Below are positions 44,550 through 54,251 of a stretch of 64,000 nucleotides of DNA, piece by piece. Source of the stretch: Dyadobacter fermentans (GTDB lineage: Bacteria; Bacteroidota; Bacteroidia; Cytophagales; Spirosomataceae); contig NZ_JAHXBN010000001.1 of the NCBI RefSeq assembly GCF_019924045.1, forward strand, positions 310,001 to 374,000. Direction: 5' to 3'. The position numbers were made by a program, and so were the translations under genes. Numbering within the stretch: the stretch's first letter is position 1; each line of letters opens with the position of its first letter. Under the pieces are notes generated by a model. It was given only the letters and a program-made list of their open reading frames with translations. It did no database searches and was not told where the DNA came from.

Positions 44550-44647
44550 TTTTCCAAACTTTTGTTTGGGTTGCAAAATTAGCGAATCGGTTCAATTCTC
44601 CAAATGAATACGACAAGATTAGCTTCTTTTGTCCGTTGGTTGTTTAT

Positions 44648-44655
44648 TACTTTTG
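44648..44655 (+). promoter_or_regulatory. TAnnTTTG -7 element deciding the HD-domain gene start
   Basis: TACTTTTG matches the consensus and lies 14 bases before the TTG at 44670 but downstream of the ATG at 44604. TTTG at 44628-44631 (16 bases away) may be the -33 element. This favours the TTG start. Confidence 0.5.
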
Positions 44656-44669
44656 CCAAAAAATCGATT

Positions 44670-45902
44670 TTGAATAAAAGGAAAATCATCAACGATCCGG
44701 TCTACGGATTCATATCTATCGCGTCGGATCTGCTCTACGATCTGGTCGATCATCCTTATTTTCAGCGGCTCAGGAGGATAAGGCAGCTCGGCCTGGCCGA
44801 TATCGTTTATCCCGGCGCATTGCACACACGTTTTCACCATGCGCTCGGCGCGATGCACCTCATGAGTCAGGCACTGCGCACTTTACAGGAAAAGGGGCAT
44901 ATGATCTGGGAGCCCGAGTCGGAAGGGGCGCAGGCAGCGATTCTGCTGCATGACCTGGGCCACGGGCCGTTTTCCCATGTTCTGGAGAGTGTGGTGCTCC
45001 CCGGTGTCCCGCATGAAGCGATTACGCTGGTGATGATGAAGGACCTCAACCGTCAGTTGAATGGCCGACTCGATATCGCGATCCAGATGTTCGAAGGGAA
45101 GTATCCGCGTAAATTTTACCATCAGATGATTTCCAGTCAGCTGGATATGGACCGGATGGATTACCTTAACCGCGATAGCTTCTACACGGGAGTCATTGAA
45201 GGCTCGATTGGTGCCGATCGTCTGATCAAAATGCTGGATATCAGCCACGACCAGCTGGTGGTCGAGGAAAAGGGACTTTTGAGTATCGAGAACTTCCTGC
45301 ATGCGCGCAGGCTCATGTACTGGCAGGTGTACCTGCACAAGACGCTCCTGAGCGCGCAGGCGATGCTCACGCAGATTCTGCACCGCGCCCGTGAACTGGC
45401 GGCGGCAGGAGAGCGGCTTTTCGCCACGCCTGATTTTGCGCGCTTCCTTTATAACCGTTTCACCCTCGCTGATTTCGATAATGAGCCCGATTTACTGGCT
45501 GCGTTCAACGGATTGGACGATAACGACGTATGGGCATCTGTAAAAGGATGGAAAACGCATCCGGATCCCGTTTTATCGACGTTGTGCCAAATGCTTCTGG
45601 ATAGGAACCTGTTCAAAATCAGCTTTTTCAATGAGCCGCCGGGAGAGGAAGTACTGGCGCCGCTCCGTGAGCGCCTGACGGCGCGCGGGATATCCGAAAC
45701 GGATATGAAATATTTCCTGATCACCGGCGAAACCACCAATTGGGCCTATGCGAAAGAGCAGGACCCGATCCGCGTTAAAATGAAAAAGGGGAATTTGCTG
45801 GATATCGCCGATGCATCCGACATTCCGACCATCGAAGCCCTCACTAAGATTGTACGCAAGTACTATGTATGTTGGGCTAAAAATGTATCTTTGCGTGGTT
45901 AA
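44670..45902 (+). CDS. HD-domain phosphohydrolase (dNTPase-like)
   Basis: A 410-residue protein, read from TTG at 44670 because its product begins NKRKIINDPVYGFISI, the usual start of this Bacteroidota family, and because a promoter -7 element lies just upstream; the ATG at 44604 would add 22 residues before the conserved start. Metal ligands of the HD fold are visible: RFHHALGAMHL (His56-His57), LLHDLGHGPFSH (His94-Asp95, His98) and QLDMDRMDYLNRDS further on. Such proteins hydrolyse dNTPs or nucleotides. It precedes the lipid A genes but has no known role in that pathway. Confidence 0.82.
   Translation: MNKRKIINDPVYGFISIASDLLYDLVDHPYFQRLRRIRQLGLADIVYPGALHTRFHHALGAMHLMSQALRTLQEKGHMIWEPESEGAQAAILLHDLGHGPFSHVLESVVLPGVPHEAITLVMMKDLNRQLNGRLDIAIQMFEGKYPRKFYHQMISSQLDMDRMDYLNRDSFYTGVIEGSIGADRLIKMLDISHDQLVVEEKGLLSIENFLHARRLMYWQVYLHKTLLSAQAMLTQILHRARELAAAGERLFATPDFARFLYNRFTLADFDNEPDLLAAFNGLDDNDVWASVKGWKTHPDPVLSTLCQMLLDRNLFKISFFNEPPGEEVLAPLRERLTARGISETDMKYFLITGETTNWAYAKEQDPIRVKMKKGNLLDIADASDIPTIEALTKIVRKYYVCWAKNVSLRG
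45886..45893 (+). promoter_or_regulatory. TAnnTTTG -7 element before lpxD
   Basis: TATCTTTG lies at the end of the HD gene, 90 bases before the lpxD start, and could drive the lpxD-lpxC/fabZ-lpxA operon. A well-spaced -33 TTG is not obvious. Confidence 0.4.
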
Positions 45903-45982
45903 TCAGGACCCAAAAAAGAAGGCAGAATTAATAATTTTTACAACGTACTCGAATACCATTACCCGAAATTAGCCGATAAAAT

Positions 45983-47023
45983 ATGAAATTTACTGTCAGC
46001 GAGATTGCTCAGATGCTGAATGGAACTGTTGTTGGAAATGATCAGATTACAATTAGTTCGGCTGCAAAAATTGAAGAGGGCCTGCCGGGTTGTATATCTT
46101 TTCTGGCCAATAGCAAATATGAGCATTATATCTACTCCACACAGTCTTCGGCAGTAATTGTCAATAAAGATTTTACTCCCAAAAAAGATATTGCAGCGAC
46201 GTTGATCTACGTCGAAAACGCCTACACCGCCTTCACGATCCTGCTGGAAGAATACCAGAAACGCCTCGCCGGCATCAAATCGGGGGTAGAGCAGCCGAGT
46301 TTCATCGGAGAGAACAGCCAGACGGGAGAAAACTGTTACCGCGGCGCGTTTTCCTATATCGGGAAAAATTGCGTGATTGGAAAAGAGGTGAAGATTTACC
46401 CGCAGGCCTGGCTGGGCGACGGGGTCGAGGTAGGCGATTACTCGGTGATCCATCCCGGTGTGAAAATCTATGATAACACGGTGATCGGCAAGAATGTAAC
46501 GATTTTTGCGAACACGGTGATCGGCAGCGACGGCTTCGGTTTCGCACCGCAAGCCGACGGTAGCTATAAAACGATCCCACAGCTCGGAAACGTGGTGATA
46601 GAGGATAATGTGAGCATCGGTTCGAATACAACGATCGACTGTGCGACGATGGGCTCAACCATTATCCGCCAGGGAGCGAAAATAGATAACCTGGTTCAGA
46701 TCGCACATAATGTAGAGATTGGAAAAAATACCGTAATTGCGGCCCAGTCGGGCGTGTCCGGTTCTACCACTGTTGGTGATCAATGTGTGATTGCCGGGCA
46801 GGTTGGTCTGGTTGGACATATTACGGTAGCAAACAATACTAAGATCGGGGCTCAGAGCGGGCTTGGCAAATCTATTAAAAAGGAAGGCCTGTCGCTATCT
46901 GGCTCCCCCGCCAGGGACCTGAACGAACATTTACGGTCCATGGCTTTGGTGCGAAGGCTGCCTGAGCTGGAAGAACGTCTGAAAGACCTGGAACGCAAAC
47001 AGGAAACGTCTGATTTTCAGTAA
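45983..47023 (+). CDS. lpxD: UDP-3-O-(3-hydroxyacyl)glucosamine N-acyltransferase
   Basis: A 346-residue LpxD: an N-terminal uridine-binding domain (1-100, ending with the [16 protein letters not shown] region), then a left-handed beta-helix of hexapeptide repeats, with the signature [25 protein letters not shown] and the catalytic His in [13 protein letters not shown]-terminal helix ([17 protein letters not shown]) is normal. LpxD adds the second N-linked acyl chain in lipid A synthesis at the inner membrane's cytoplasmic side. It is the first of three lipid A genes. Confidence 0.96.
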   Translation: MKFTVSEIAQMLNGTVVGNDQITISSAAKIEEGLPGCISFLANSKYEHYIYSTQSSAVIVNKDFTPKKDIAATLIYVENAYTAFTILLEEYQKRLAGIKSGVEQPSFIGENSQTGENCYRGAFSYIGKNCVIGKEVKIYPQAWLGDGVEVGDYSVIHPGVKIYDNTVIGKNVTIFANTVIGSDGFGFAPQADGSYKTIPQLGNVVIEDNVSIGSNTTIDCATMGSTIIRQGAKIDNLVQIAHNVEIGKNTVIAAQSGVSGSTTVGDQCVIAGQVGLVGHITVANNTKIGAQSGLGKSIKKEGLSLSGSPARDLNEHLRSMALVRRLPELEERLKDLERKQETSDFQ

Positions 47024-47068
47024 TACAGCATCCCGGATGCACCTTATTTAGAAAAGGAAATAGATATA

Positions 47069-48460
47069 ATGAACGAAAAACAACAAACCATTTCTAAGTC
47101 TGTATCCGTAACTGGAGTGGGTTTACATACCGGTGTTGTCGCTACGATGACATTCGTGCCGGCGCCGGCCAACCACGGGTACAAGTTTCAACGTGTTGAT
47201 TTACCCGACCAGCCCATTGTAGATGCAGATGTCGATAATGTAGTGGATCTTTCCCGCGGTACTACCATCGAGCAGAACGGCGCGCGGATCCATACGGTTG
47301 AACACACACTTGCCGCATTGGTAGGTTTGCAGATCGATAACGTGCTGATCCAGCTTGACGGCCCCGAACCGCCGATCATGGACGGCAGCTCCATCAAATT
47401 CGTGGATGCATTGCTGGATGCGGGCATTGAAGAACAAAACGCCTACCGCAATTATTTCGAAGTTCCGGAATACGTACATTATAAGAATAAGGATAAAGAT
47501 ACCGAGCTGGTGGCATTGCCGCTTTCGGACTATCGCCTTACGGTGATGGTGGATTACAATTCTACCGTCATCAGCAGCCAGCACGCCTCGCTGAACGACA
47601 TCACGTTGTTCAAAGACGATATCGCATCTTGCCGCACATTCGTGTTCCTGCACGAGCTGGAAGCGCTTTACAAGCAAAACCTGATCAAAGGCGGTGACCT
47701 GACGAATGCGATCGTGATCGTAGACCGTGAAGTGCAAGACGGCGAACTGGACCACCTGTCGCAGCTTTTGAATAAGCCGAAAGTGAGTGTCGACAAATCG
47801 AAGGGTATCCTCAACAATGTGGATCTGCATTATTCCAATGAAATGGCACGCCACAAGCTGCTCGACCTCATTGGTGACCTCGCGCTGGTAGGCCGGCCGA
47901 TCAAAGCGCAGATCCTGGCCGCACGCCCGGGCCACGCGGCGAATGTTGCCTTGGCTAAAAAGATCAAAAAACTGATCAAATCAGGAAAAGGAGACATTCC
48001 CCAGTACGATCCCAACAAGGCTCCTGTGTTCGATATTAACCAGATAGGTCAGTTGCTGGCGCACCGCTATCCGTTCCAGATGATCGATAAGATCATCGCG
48101 CTGGACGAAAACAGTGTGGTTGGGGTGAAGAACGTGACGATCAACGAACAATTTTTTCTCGGACACTTTCCGGGAAATCCGGTAATGCCTGGCGTCTTAC
48201 AGCTGGAAGCGATGGCGCAAACGGGTGGGATCCTGGTACTCTCCAGCGTTCCTGACCCGGACAACTACTGGCCGTACCTCATCGGAATCGATGCATGCCG
48301 TTTCCGCCGCAATGTTTTTCCGGGGGATACAGTTATTTTTAAATGTGAATTCACTTCGCCGATGAAGAGGGGGATAGTTAAAATGAGTGGCCGGGGATAC
48401 GTAGCCGGACAGCTGGTGTGTGAAGCGGATATGATAGCAAGCCTGGTAAAGAAAAAATGA
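47069..48460 (+). CDS. lpxC/fabZ: Bifunctional UDP-3-O-acyl-GlcNAc deacetylase / 3-hydroxyacyl-ACP dehydratase
   Basis: A 463-residue fusion. Residues 1 to about 300 are LpxC, the committed zinc deacetylase of lipid A synthesis: SVSVTGVGLHTG near 10-21 and the zinc motif HTVEHTLAAL near 75-84, with later HKLLDLIGDLALVGRP. From about 315 the rest is FabZ, with HRYPFQMIDKI and NEQFFLGHFPGNPVMPGVLQLEAMAQTGG carrying the catalytic His and Glu. The fusion is known in Bacteroidetes and couples lipid A synthesis to fatty acid synthesis. It follows lpxD by 45 bases and overlaps lpxA by ATGA. Confidence 0.96.
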   Translation: MNEKQQTISKSVSVTGVGLHTGVVATMTFVPAPANHGYKFQRVDLPDQPIVDADVDNVVDLSRGTTIEQNGARIHTVEHTLAALVGLQIDNVLIQLDGPEPPIMDGSSIKFVDALLDAGIEEQNAYRNYFEVPEYVHYKNKDKDTELVALPLSDYRLTVMVDYNSTVISSQHASLNDITLFKDDIASCRTFVFLHELEALYKQNLIKGGDLTNAIVIVDREVQDGELDHLSQLLNKPKVSVDKSKGILNNVDLHYSNEMARHKLLDLIGDLALVGRPIKAQILAARPGHAANVALAKKIKKLIKSGKGDIPQYDPNKAPVFDINQIGQLLAHRYPFQMIDKIIALDENSVVGVKNVTINEQFFLGHFPGNPVMPGVLQLEAMAQTGGILVLSSVPDPDNYWPYLIGIDACRFRRNVFPGDTVIFKCEFTSPMKRGIVKMSGRGYVAGQLVCEADMIASLVKKK

Positions 48461-49269
48461 CTCAATCATTAGCATATATCCATCCTGACGCTAAGATTGC
48501 TCAGAATGTAGAGATTGAACCCTTTGCAATGATTCATGCCGATGTTGAGATCGGGGAAGGATCTTGGATAGGATCACACGCTGTAATCAATTCCGGTGCG
48601 CGTATTGGTAAAAACTGTAAGATATATCCTGGTGCCGTCGTTTCGGCAACGCCGCAGGATTTGAAATACAATAATGAATACACCCTGACGGTAATCGGCG
48701 ACAATACGACGATTCGCGAGTATGCGACGATCAGCCGTGGTACCGAGGAGCACTGGAAAACGGTGGTCGGTTCCGACTGCCTGATCATGGCCTATGCGCA
48801 CGTGGCGCACGATTGCCGGGTTGGGAACAATGTCATCATCGGCAATAATGTGCAGATGGCGGGGCACGTCCATGTGGGCGACTGGGCCATTGTGAGTGCG
48901 TTGAGCGCGGTGCACCAGTTTGTCAAAATCGGTATCCACGCATTCGTGTCGGGTGCTTCGCTGGTGCGGAAAGACGTACCTCCGTTCACCAAGGCCGCAC
49001 GCGAGCCTATTTCTTATGTGGGTATCAACTCTGTTGGCTTGCGTAGAAGAGGCTATACCAATGAACAAATCATCGAGATCCAGAATATCTACCGCTATGT
49101 GTACATGAAGGGTCTCAACAATGCTGAAGCGCTTCAAAAGATCGAACTGGAAATGGCGCCTTCCGACGAACGGGACGAAATCATCAATTTTATCCGTAAC
49201 TCGGAAAGAGGGATTATGAAAAGCCCGTTCCAGACAACCGGAGCGAGCGAAACAGAAGCTCAGTCATGA
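48457..49269 (+). CDS. lpxA: UDP-N-acetylglucosamine acyltransferase
   Basis: A 270-residue LpxA with a left-handed beta-helix of hexapeptide repeats from residue 5 to about 190 (IHPDAKIAQNVEIEPF, IGSHAVINSGARIGKNCKIYPGAVVS), the catalytic His in CLIMAYAHVAHDCRVGNNV, and a C-terminal helical domain (LRRRGYTNEQIIEIQNIYRYVYMKG). It catalyses the first step, acylation of UDP-GlcNAc. Its start overlaps the lpxC/fabZ stop by four bases. LpxD, LpxC-FabZ and LpxA in this order are the usual Bacteroidota arrangement. Confidence 0.96.
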   Translation: MTQSLAYIHPDAKIAQNVEIEPFAMIHADVEIGEGSWIGSHAVINSGARIGKNCKIYPGAVVSATPQDLKYNNEYTLTVIGDNTTIREYATISRGTEEHWKTVVGSDCLIMAYAHVAHDCRVGNNVIIGNNVQMAGHVHVGDWAIVSALSAVHQFVKIGIHAFVSGASLVRKDVPPFTKAAREPISYVGINSVGLRRRGYTNEQIIEIQNIYRYVYMKGLNNAEALQKIELEMAPSDERDEIINFIRNSERGIMKSPFQTTGASETEAQS

Positions 49270-49283
49270 CGGAGTTTTTTAGG

Positions 49284-49316
49284 GCAATAGGCTGTAAGCT
49301 ATAAGCAATAGGCTAA
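49284..49316. repeat. short array of TAAGC/TAGGCT words
   Basis: CAATAGGCTGTAAGCTATAA then GCAATAGGCTAAACC: four to five words of about 7 bases, of the same kind as the array at 5984, 14 bases after the lpxA stop. No inverted right arm is clear. Confidence 0.6.
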
Positions 49317-49361
49317 ACCGGGTATGCCCGATGGTGTTGAAGAGTTTAATTCTTTATAATT

Positions 49362-49393
49362 CAAAAGAGCTCCGTTTCTTCGGAGCTCTTTTG
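49362..49393. terminator. bidirectional terminator between lpxA and MOSC genes
   Basis: A perfect 13-base stem (CAAAAGAGCTCCG / CGGAGCTCTTTTG, 6-base loop) with A- and T-tracts on the flanks, directly before the stop of the converging MOSC gene. Confidence 0.92.
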
Positions 49394-50197
49394 CTATTCA
49401 AGGACCAGAACCTGGTCGCCTATATTCAATTCCCCGAAATCCTGCGCCGTTACATTCTGGCCGAACAATATTTTGTTGCCGTTGCGGCGGTAGCTTGCGA
49501 GTGTTTTGAGGGGCTCGGCACCTTTTTCGGCGGTTTCAGGGTTAATGGTTGTGAGCACACAGCGCGCGCACGGCTTCACCACTTCGAAACGCAGGTCGCC
49601 GATGGTAATGTGCTTCCATTGGTCTTCGGCAAATGGCTCGGTGCCGCTGATGACGAAATTAGGGCGGAAACGCCGCATTTCGATCGGCTCTGCAAGGCGG
49701 CCGTTCAGGTCGTCGAGGGAAGCCTGTGAAATGACCAGGTACGGAAAACCGTCGGCAAAACTTACGTTCTCGTTGTGCCGGGCATAGCGGGGGTCCGCCT
49801 TTCTTTCAGTCGAATCGGGCATTACTACCAGCCGGAGTTTCATATCTAGCTGTCGGGTGAGCCATGCGTCGGCCTCGTCGGAAACCGTAAGCGCTTCCGC
49901 GGTATCGTCCCACACTTGCACGGTGACGGGCAATGCGGTTGCGGGTTGGTAGGGCACGAGTACAAAATCCGCCGGATCGGCGCGGAGGTATATTTTCAAT
50001 CCTCCTTCTTCCAACGCGACGTCTATCAGTGCCATTTTCAAATGCGTACGCTGGGTGATAAACACGTTTTCCTCGTCGATGATCATCCAGCGGCGATCGT
50101 ATCGGAGCCCTCTTTCTTCGGTTAATGCTTTGGTGAGCCTGATCCCGCCGAGGGATTTTACGGGATAGACCCAGATTTCTGACAATGTTATGGCCAT
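49394..50197 (-). CDS. MOSC domain protein (YcbX/mARC-like)
   Basis: A 267-residue protein with the MOSC N-terminal beta-barrel domain (LSEIWVYPVKSLGGIRLTKA, GLRYDRRWMIIDEEN) and the MOSC domain with the conserved Cys region KPCARCVLTTINPETAEKG. The second Cys of PCARC (family PCxRC) is the molybdenum ligand. There is no C-terminal ferredoxin domain as in E. coli YcbX. Such proteins reduce N-hydroxylated compounds. It is two bases downstream of the NHL-repeat gene on the same strand, so translationally linked. Confidence 0.88.
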   Translation of the reverse strand: MAITLSEIWVYPVKSLGGIRLTKALTEERGLRYDRRWMIIDEENVFITQRTHLKMALIDVALEEGGLKIYLRADPADFVLVPYQPATALPVTVQVWDDTAEALTVSDEADAWLTRQLDMKLRLVVMPDSTERKADPRYARHNENVSFADGFPYLVISQASLDDLNGRLAEPIEMRRFRPNFVISGTEPFAEDQWKHITIGDLRFEVVKPCARCVLTTINPETAEKGAEPLKTLASYRRNGNKILFGQNVTAQDFGELNIGDQVLVLE

Positions 50198-50199
50198 GA

Positions 50200-51531
50200 T
50201 TATTCGATGGTCAGCTTACGTATACGCTGATTAGCTGAATCTGTAACAAAAAGATTTCCGTCTTTGTCCAAAGTACATCCCTGAGGATGCTTAAAAAGTG
50301 CATTTTCGCCGGGCCCCTCGTTGTACCCTTCCGTTCCGCCTTTGCCTGCGAGCGTGGTCACGAACCCATCCGGGTACACAAGGCGGATACAGTGGTTCCA
50401 AAGGTCGTTTACATAAAGGTTTCCGAGTTTGTCGATCTGGATATTGCAAGGTTGATTAAACATCGCCTGGCCGGCTTCACCGTCGCGGTAGCCTGCTTGG
50501 GTGGGCGTTCCGGAAAATGTGGTTACCATACCGTCCGGGCTGATCTTGCGAATGCAATGGTTGTGCTTGTCGGCGATGAAAGTGTTCCCGTTTTCATCGA
50601 AATTCAGGTAGGAGGGCATATAAAACTTTGCATCCCTGAGTTTTCCATTAGCATAGCCCGGTGTGCTGCCGGCAAAAGTAGTCACCAGACTGTTTGCCAG
50701 TTTTCGGATCAGGCCATTCTTGGTATCACAAATCCACAATGTACCTGTTTTGTCGAGTTTTACGCCATACGGCTGATTGAATTGGGCAGATGTCAGCCCG
50801 CCGTCTGCCGATCCGAGGCGATCAGGCCCGCCGGCCACGGTAGTAAGTGTACCGTCGGGAAACAGTTGGCGGATGGCGTGGTTTTCATGATCCGCGACAA
50901 ATATAGATCCGTCGGGAGCCAGCTCGATACCGATCGGGAACTTCATCAACGCCTGGTTGCCTTTGCCGTCTTTGAAACCTCCGCTCGCCGCACCTGCGAC
51001 GGTGGAAGTACTGCCGTCGGTTTCAATGCGTCTGACCATACAATTGCCCAGGTCGGCGGCGAACATAACACCCTTGCTGTCCATTTCAATATTGTACAAT
51101 GTCCCGAATTTGCATTTTAGGGGCGCTCCATCCTCGTAGCCGCCGACCCCGCTGCCCGAGAAATAGCTCGTAGTGGCCGTATAGAGATACCGGAATGCCG
51201 CCGCAGAAGTGACTTCTTTACCATTCACTGTCAGTATCAGCTTCCCTAAACCGCATTTATCCGGTACTACGGCGCTGATTTCCGTATCGCTAACCGCATT
51301 CACAATAGTTTTCAAACCATTGATTTGCAGCGAAACTTTCGCATTATCCGTACCAAAATGCCTGCCCTGGATTTTGATGATAGTACCTTTTTTGCCTGAA
51401 AGTGGGGAAAAGCCGGTTAGTTCGGGTGGCTCATTTCCGCCGGTCGCCGGAGGAGTAGGCTGCGGGGAGTCGCCGCACGACAGGCAGACCGCAAATACGA
51501 TTATGACTACAGGTAGGATGAACGCTCTCAC
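50200..51531 (-). CDS. NHL-repeat lipoprotein with IPT/TIG domain
   Basis: A 443-residue lipoprotein with lipobox VCLSC (Cys18), an IPT/TIG Ig-like domain (about 37-115, LTGFSPLSGKKGTIIKIQGRHFG), and a beta-propeller of NHL repeats to the end, each with the pattern VADxxNHxIRKxxPDGxVTTxAG. Probably surface exposed; the role is binding of protein or glycan. It starts with GTG that overlaps the upstream gene's TGA (GTGA), so translation is coupled. It resembles SMP-30/gluconolactonase-like beta propellers in structure only. Confidence 0.85.
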   Translation of the reverse strand: MRAFILPVVIIVFAVCLSCGDSPQPTPPATGGNEPPELTGFSPLSGKKGTIIKIQGRHFGTDNAKVSLQINGLKTIVNAVSDTEISAVVPDKCGLGKLILTVNGKEVTSAAAFRYLYTATTSYFSGSGVGGYEDGAPLKCKFGTLYNIEMDSKGVMFAADLGNCMVRRIETDGSTSTVAGAASGGFKDGKGNQALMKFPIGIELAPDGSIFVADHENHAIRQLFPDGTLTTVAGGPDRLGSADGGLTSAQFNQPYGVKLDKTGTLWICDTKNGLIRKLANSLVTTFAGSTPGYANGKLRDAKFYMPSYLNFDENGNTFIADKHNHCIRKISPDGMVTTFSGTPTQAGYRDGEAGQAMFNQPCNIQIDKLGNLYVNDLWNHCIRLVYPDGFVTTLAGKGGTEGYNEGPGENALFKHPQGCTLDKDGNLFVTDSANQRIRKLTIE

Positions 51532-53156
51532 GGGTTAACGACAAATCGGGTGGTAATCTGCTGTTGCTGCGACTCTACTTGAAGCACATAAGTACCTGCC
51601 GGAAGTTTGGAAACATCCAGTTCGGTCTTCCCGATGACCTGCCGCTTTTCGCGGATGAACGTACGGCCGGTCATATCGGTGACGGTCATTTGGGTATTTT
51701 GCCGGATCGGCGGTCCCTGGATTTGCATTCTGCCCCGGATAGGGTTCGGGTATACAGTGAACGCATTAGATGCGGGCTCGACCGCCGTGACCACTTCCTT
51801 TGGAAAAGTGATTTCCCAAATCTGGCCCTGGCCTTCGAGTACATATAACTTATTGTCGACGATCGCTGCGTCCGTCGGCTGGAAGAAATCGGCGACAATG
51901 CGGTAGGCATTCAAGGTATAGTCGTCGCCCGCGGCATTTTTCTTCAAATCGAGCATGAGCAAATCCTGCCCGGGGTCCTGCATGGGTCCGTAAGTGGCGG
52001 AACCCTCCTGGAAATTCAACACAAATCCTTTGCCCTTATACTCGCCTCCAAAGGCTGATCTTTTGTCAAAAACCAGCCCTAACGGCGATCTGTGGGCAGT
52101 GAATGTGCTGATTGTATGGGCGGTTTCGCTTGCGTCCATCACTTTACCCGTTGCCGGGTCGCGGTACATGTCGGCGTCGGGACCCGCATTCCGGATCGGT
52201 TTATGAAAAATCAGGTTTTGCGGCTTGGGGGGATATCGCGGGTCGTCATGGAACGCGCCGATCTGATAGGCGGTGTAATTGCGGTTGATCAGCTTGTCAT
52301 CCGACGGCTTGTACCCGGCAAACTGCATGGGTGTGTCGTTACCCCCCATTTCCCATGGGAAACCATAGTGCGCACCGGGCCTGATCCAGTTCATTTCTTC
52401 GGGGTCGTCGCGGTCGCCGGAGTTTTCGACACTGAAGAGGTCGCCGTTGGCCGCAAATGCGAGACTGAAAGCATTTCGCACGCCACGCGCGTGTACGTAA
52501 GGCGCAAGCGCGGCCGAGTCATTGGGTAGCTGTAAATTTTCGGTAGTAGCGGGTATTTTGAAGATACAGGCTGTCAGAGGCACTTCGCGCAGGCCGGGGT
52601 AGAGGCCCTCGTTATCCTTCACCTCACCGTGATCGGTGCGGGAGCCGCTGGCGATGTAGATATCCTTGCCGTCGGGCGAAAAGCAGATGGCACTGAAAGC
52701 GTGGTCGAAAAGCGTTTTGGAAGAGGCGTGTTCGGCAGTTTTGAATATCTCGGTCCAGGTCAGTTTGTCGCCGGTCAGTGGAGCCTTCACAGCCTTGCCG
52801 TAGCCCGAAACACCTTGCGTAATAACCACGTTACCGGCCAGATAAACACTGCCTTCGTGCAATGCAAGTCCTTGCAGGTAATTGATACCATGATCCTGTG
52901 CCGAAGCCAGTCTTTTAATGCTGTAATTCCCCGATCCGTTCGGCGTTAAGTGAAAAAGATCGCCATTCCAGGCGATCGTATAAAACGACTTATCGGAAGC
53001 GTCGTACGCGATCCTCGTTTGGGTATCGGTACTGTCGATCCGGAAAAATGGCCTGATCGACAGGTCGCTGCGAAGTGAACGTGCCGGTTGTGAGAAAAGC
53101 GGACTGGTTGCTGACAGGATTGAAAGAAAAAGAATGCCCAGGCAAAAGTGTTTCAT
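51528..53156 (-). CDS. PQQ-type sugar dehydrogenase-like beta-propeller protein, T9SS-exported
   Basis: A 542-residue secreted protein: signal peptide 1-22, a six-bladed propeller of the glucose/sorbosone dehydrogenase family (GEVKDNEGLYPGLREVP, LFSVENSGDRDDPEEMNWIRPGAHYGFPWEMGG), and a C-terminal Por secretion domain from about 465 (FTVYPNPIRGRMQIQG ... LPAGTYVLQVES). The propeller family often binds PQQ and oxidises sugars, but cofactor binding cannot be checked here. The start is 27 bases after the tsaD stop, so it may be co-transcribed with tsaD. T9SS export places it on the cell surface or outside. Confidence 0.85.
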   Translation of the reverse strand: MKHFCLGILFLSILSATSPLFSQPARSLRSDLSIRPFFRIDSTDTQTRIAYDASDKSFYTIAWNGDLFHLTPNGSGNYSIKRLASAQDHGINYLQGLALHEGSVYLAGNVVITQGVSGYGKAVKAPLTGDKLTWTEIFKTAEHASSKTLFDHAFSAICFSPDGKDIYIASGSRTDHGEVKDNEGLYPGLREVPLTACIFKIPATTENLQLPNDSAALAPYVHARGVRNAFSLAFAANGDLFSVENSGDRDDPEEMNWIRPGAHYGFPWEMGGNDTPMQFAGYKPSDDKLINRNYTAYQIGAFHDDPRYPPKPQNLIFHKPIRNAGPDADMYRDPATGKVMDASETAHTISTFTAHRSPLGLVFDKRSAFGGEYKGKGFVLNFQEGSATYGPMQDPGQDLLMLDLKKNAAGDDYTLNAYRIVADFFQPTDAAIVDNKLYVLEGQGQIWEITFPKEVVTAVEPASNAFTVYPNPIRGRMQIQGPPIRQNTQMTVTDMTGRTFIREKRQVIGKTELDVSKLPAGTYVLQVESQQQQITTRFVVNP

Positions 53157-53183
53157 ACAATCCCTTTTAGGTTAGCACAGTTT

Positions 53184-54182
53184 CTAAAACTCCATCCTCG
53201 CAAGCGGACTGACCGTCTGGTCACAGAAATCACCCGCTTCGAACTTGTAATGCGCCGCGATCGCGATCATGGCCGCATTGTCAGTGCAGTATTCGAAGGC
53301 AGGAATATACACATTCCAACCCAGCTGTTGGCCAAGTTCCTGCAACGATTTGCGCAAACCTGAGTTAGCGGACACACCGCCGGCGATGGCAATCTCCTTA
53401 ATGCCCGTTTCGCGGGATGCTTTTTTTAATTTTTTAAGGAGAATGTCGATCAATGTAAACTGAATGCTGGCACAAATGTCGGCGATATTTTCCTGGACGA
53501 AATCCGGGTTCTGGCGGACCTGCTTTTGGAGGAAATATAAAAACGAAGTCTTGATCCCGCTGAATGAAAAGTCCAGGCCCGGGATTTCCGGAAGCGGGAA
53601 TGGAAATGTTTGCGGATTCCCCTGCGCGGCATATTTGTCGATGAGCGGGCCACCCGGGTACGGTAGGTCGAGCAGCTTGGCCGTTTTATCAAAAGCCTCG
53701 CCGACGGCGTCATCACGCGTTTCGCCGATGATTTCCATATCGAGCGGGCCGGTAACTTTCACGATCTGCGTATGCCCGCCACTCACTGTAAGGCACAGGA
53801 ACGGAAATGCGGGTTTGGGCTCGTCGATGAAGTGCGCCAGCACGTGCGCCTGCATGTGATTGATCTCGATCAACGGAATATCCAGCCCGAGCGCCATCGA
53901 CTTCGCGAACGAAGTACCTACCAGCAAAGCACCCAGCAAACCCGGTCCCTTGGTAAAAGCAATGGCATCCAGGTCTTTTTTTGCTATTTTTGCATCATTC
54001 AATGCTTTGCCCACCACCGGCAGAATGTGTTGCTGATGCGCTCTCGAAGCCAGCTCGGGGACGACGCCGCCGTACTGGGTATGGATGAGCTGCGTAGCAA
54101 CAACATTGGAGCGGATATTCCCGTTTGTTATAACAGCTGCGGAGGTTTCGTCACACGACGATTCAATGGCGAGGATATTCAT
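53184..54182 (-). CDS. tsaD: tRNA N6-adenosine threonylcarbamoyltransferase
   Basis: A 332-residue TsaD (Kae1/YgjD) from the ATG at 54182, where the family start MNILAIESSCDETSAA lies; an in-frame start at 54218 adds 12 unrelated residues. Metal ligands are in HMQAHVLAH, followed by CLTVSGGHTQIV and the late GGVSANSGLR. With partners TsaB, TsaC and TsaE it makes t6A37 in ANN-decoding tRNAs. A -7 element is found 18-25 bases upstream. It is divergent from the TamB-like gene. Confidence 0.95.
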   Translation of the reverse strand: MNILAIESSCDETSAAVITNGNIRSNVVATQLIHTQYGGVVPELASRAHQQHILPVVGKALNDAKIAKKDLDAIAFTKGPGLLGALLVGTSFAKSMALGLDIPLIEINHMQAHVLAHFIDEPKPAFPFLCLTVSGGHTQIVKVTGPLDMEIIGETRDDAVGEAFDKTAKLLDLPYPGGPLIDKYAAQGNPQTFPFPLPEIPGLDFSFSGIKTSFLYFLQKQVRQNPDFVQENIADICASIQFTLIDILLKKLKKASRETGIKEIAIAGGVSANSGLRKSLQELGQQLGWNVYIPAFEYCTDNAAMIAIAAHYKFEAGDFCDQTVSPLARMEF

Positions 54183-54199
54183 ACTGTGGAAAATATTCG

Positions 54200-54207
54200 C
54201 AAAATTA
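54200..54207 (-). promoter_or_regulatory. TAnnTTTG -7 element of tsaD
   Basis: On the minus strand TAATTTTG lies 18 bases before the tsaD ATG, a good position for a -7 element with a short leader. The -33 part is not clear. Confidence 0.5.
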
Positions 54208-54251
54208 AGCATTAACAATAAGATAAGCAGTATCCCGCTGCGAAGCTATAT

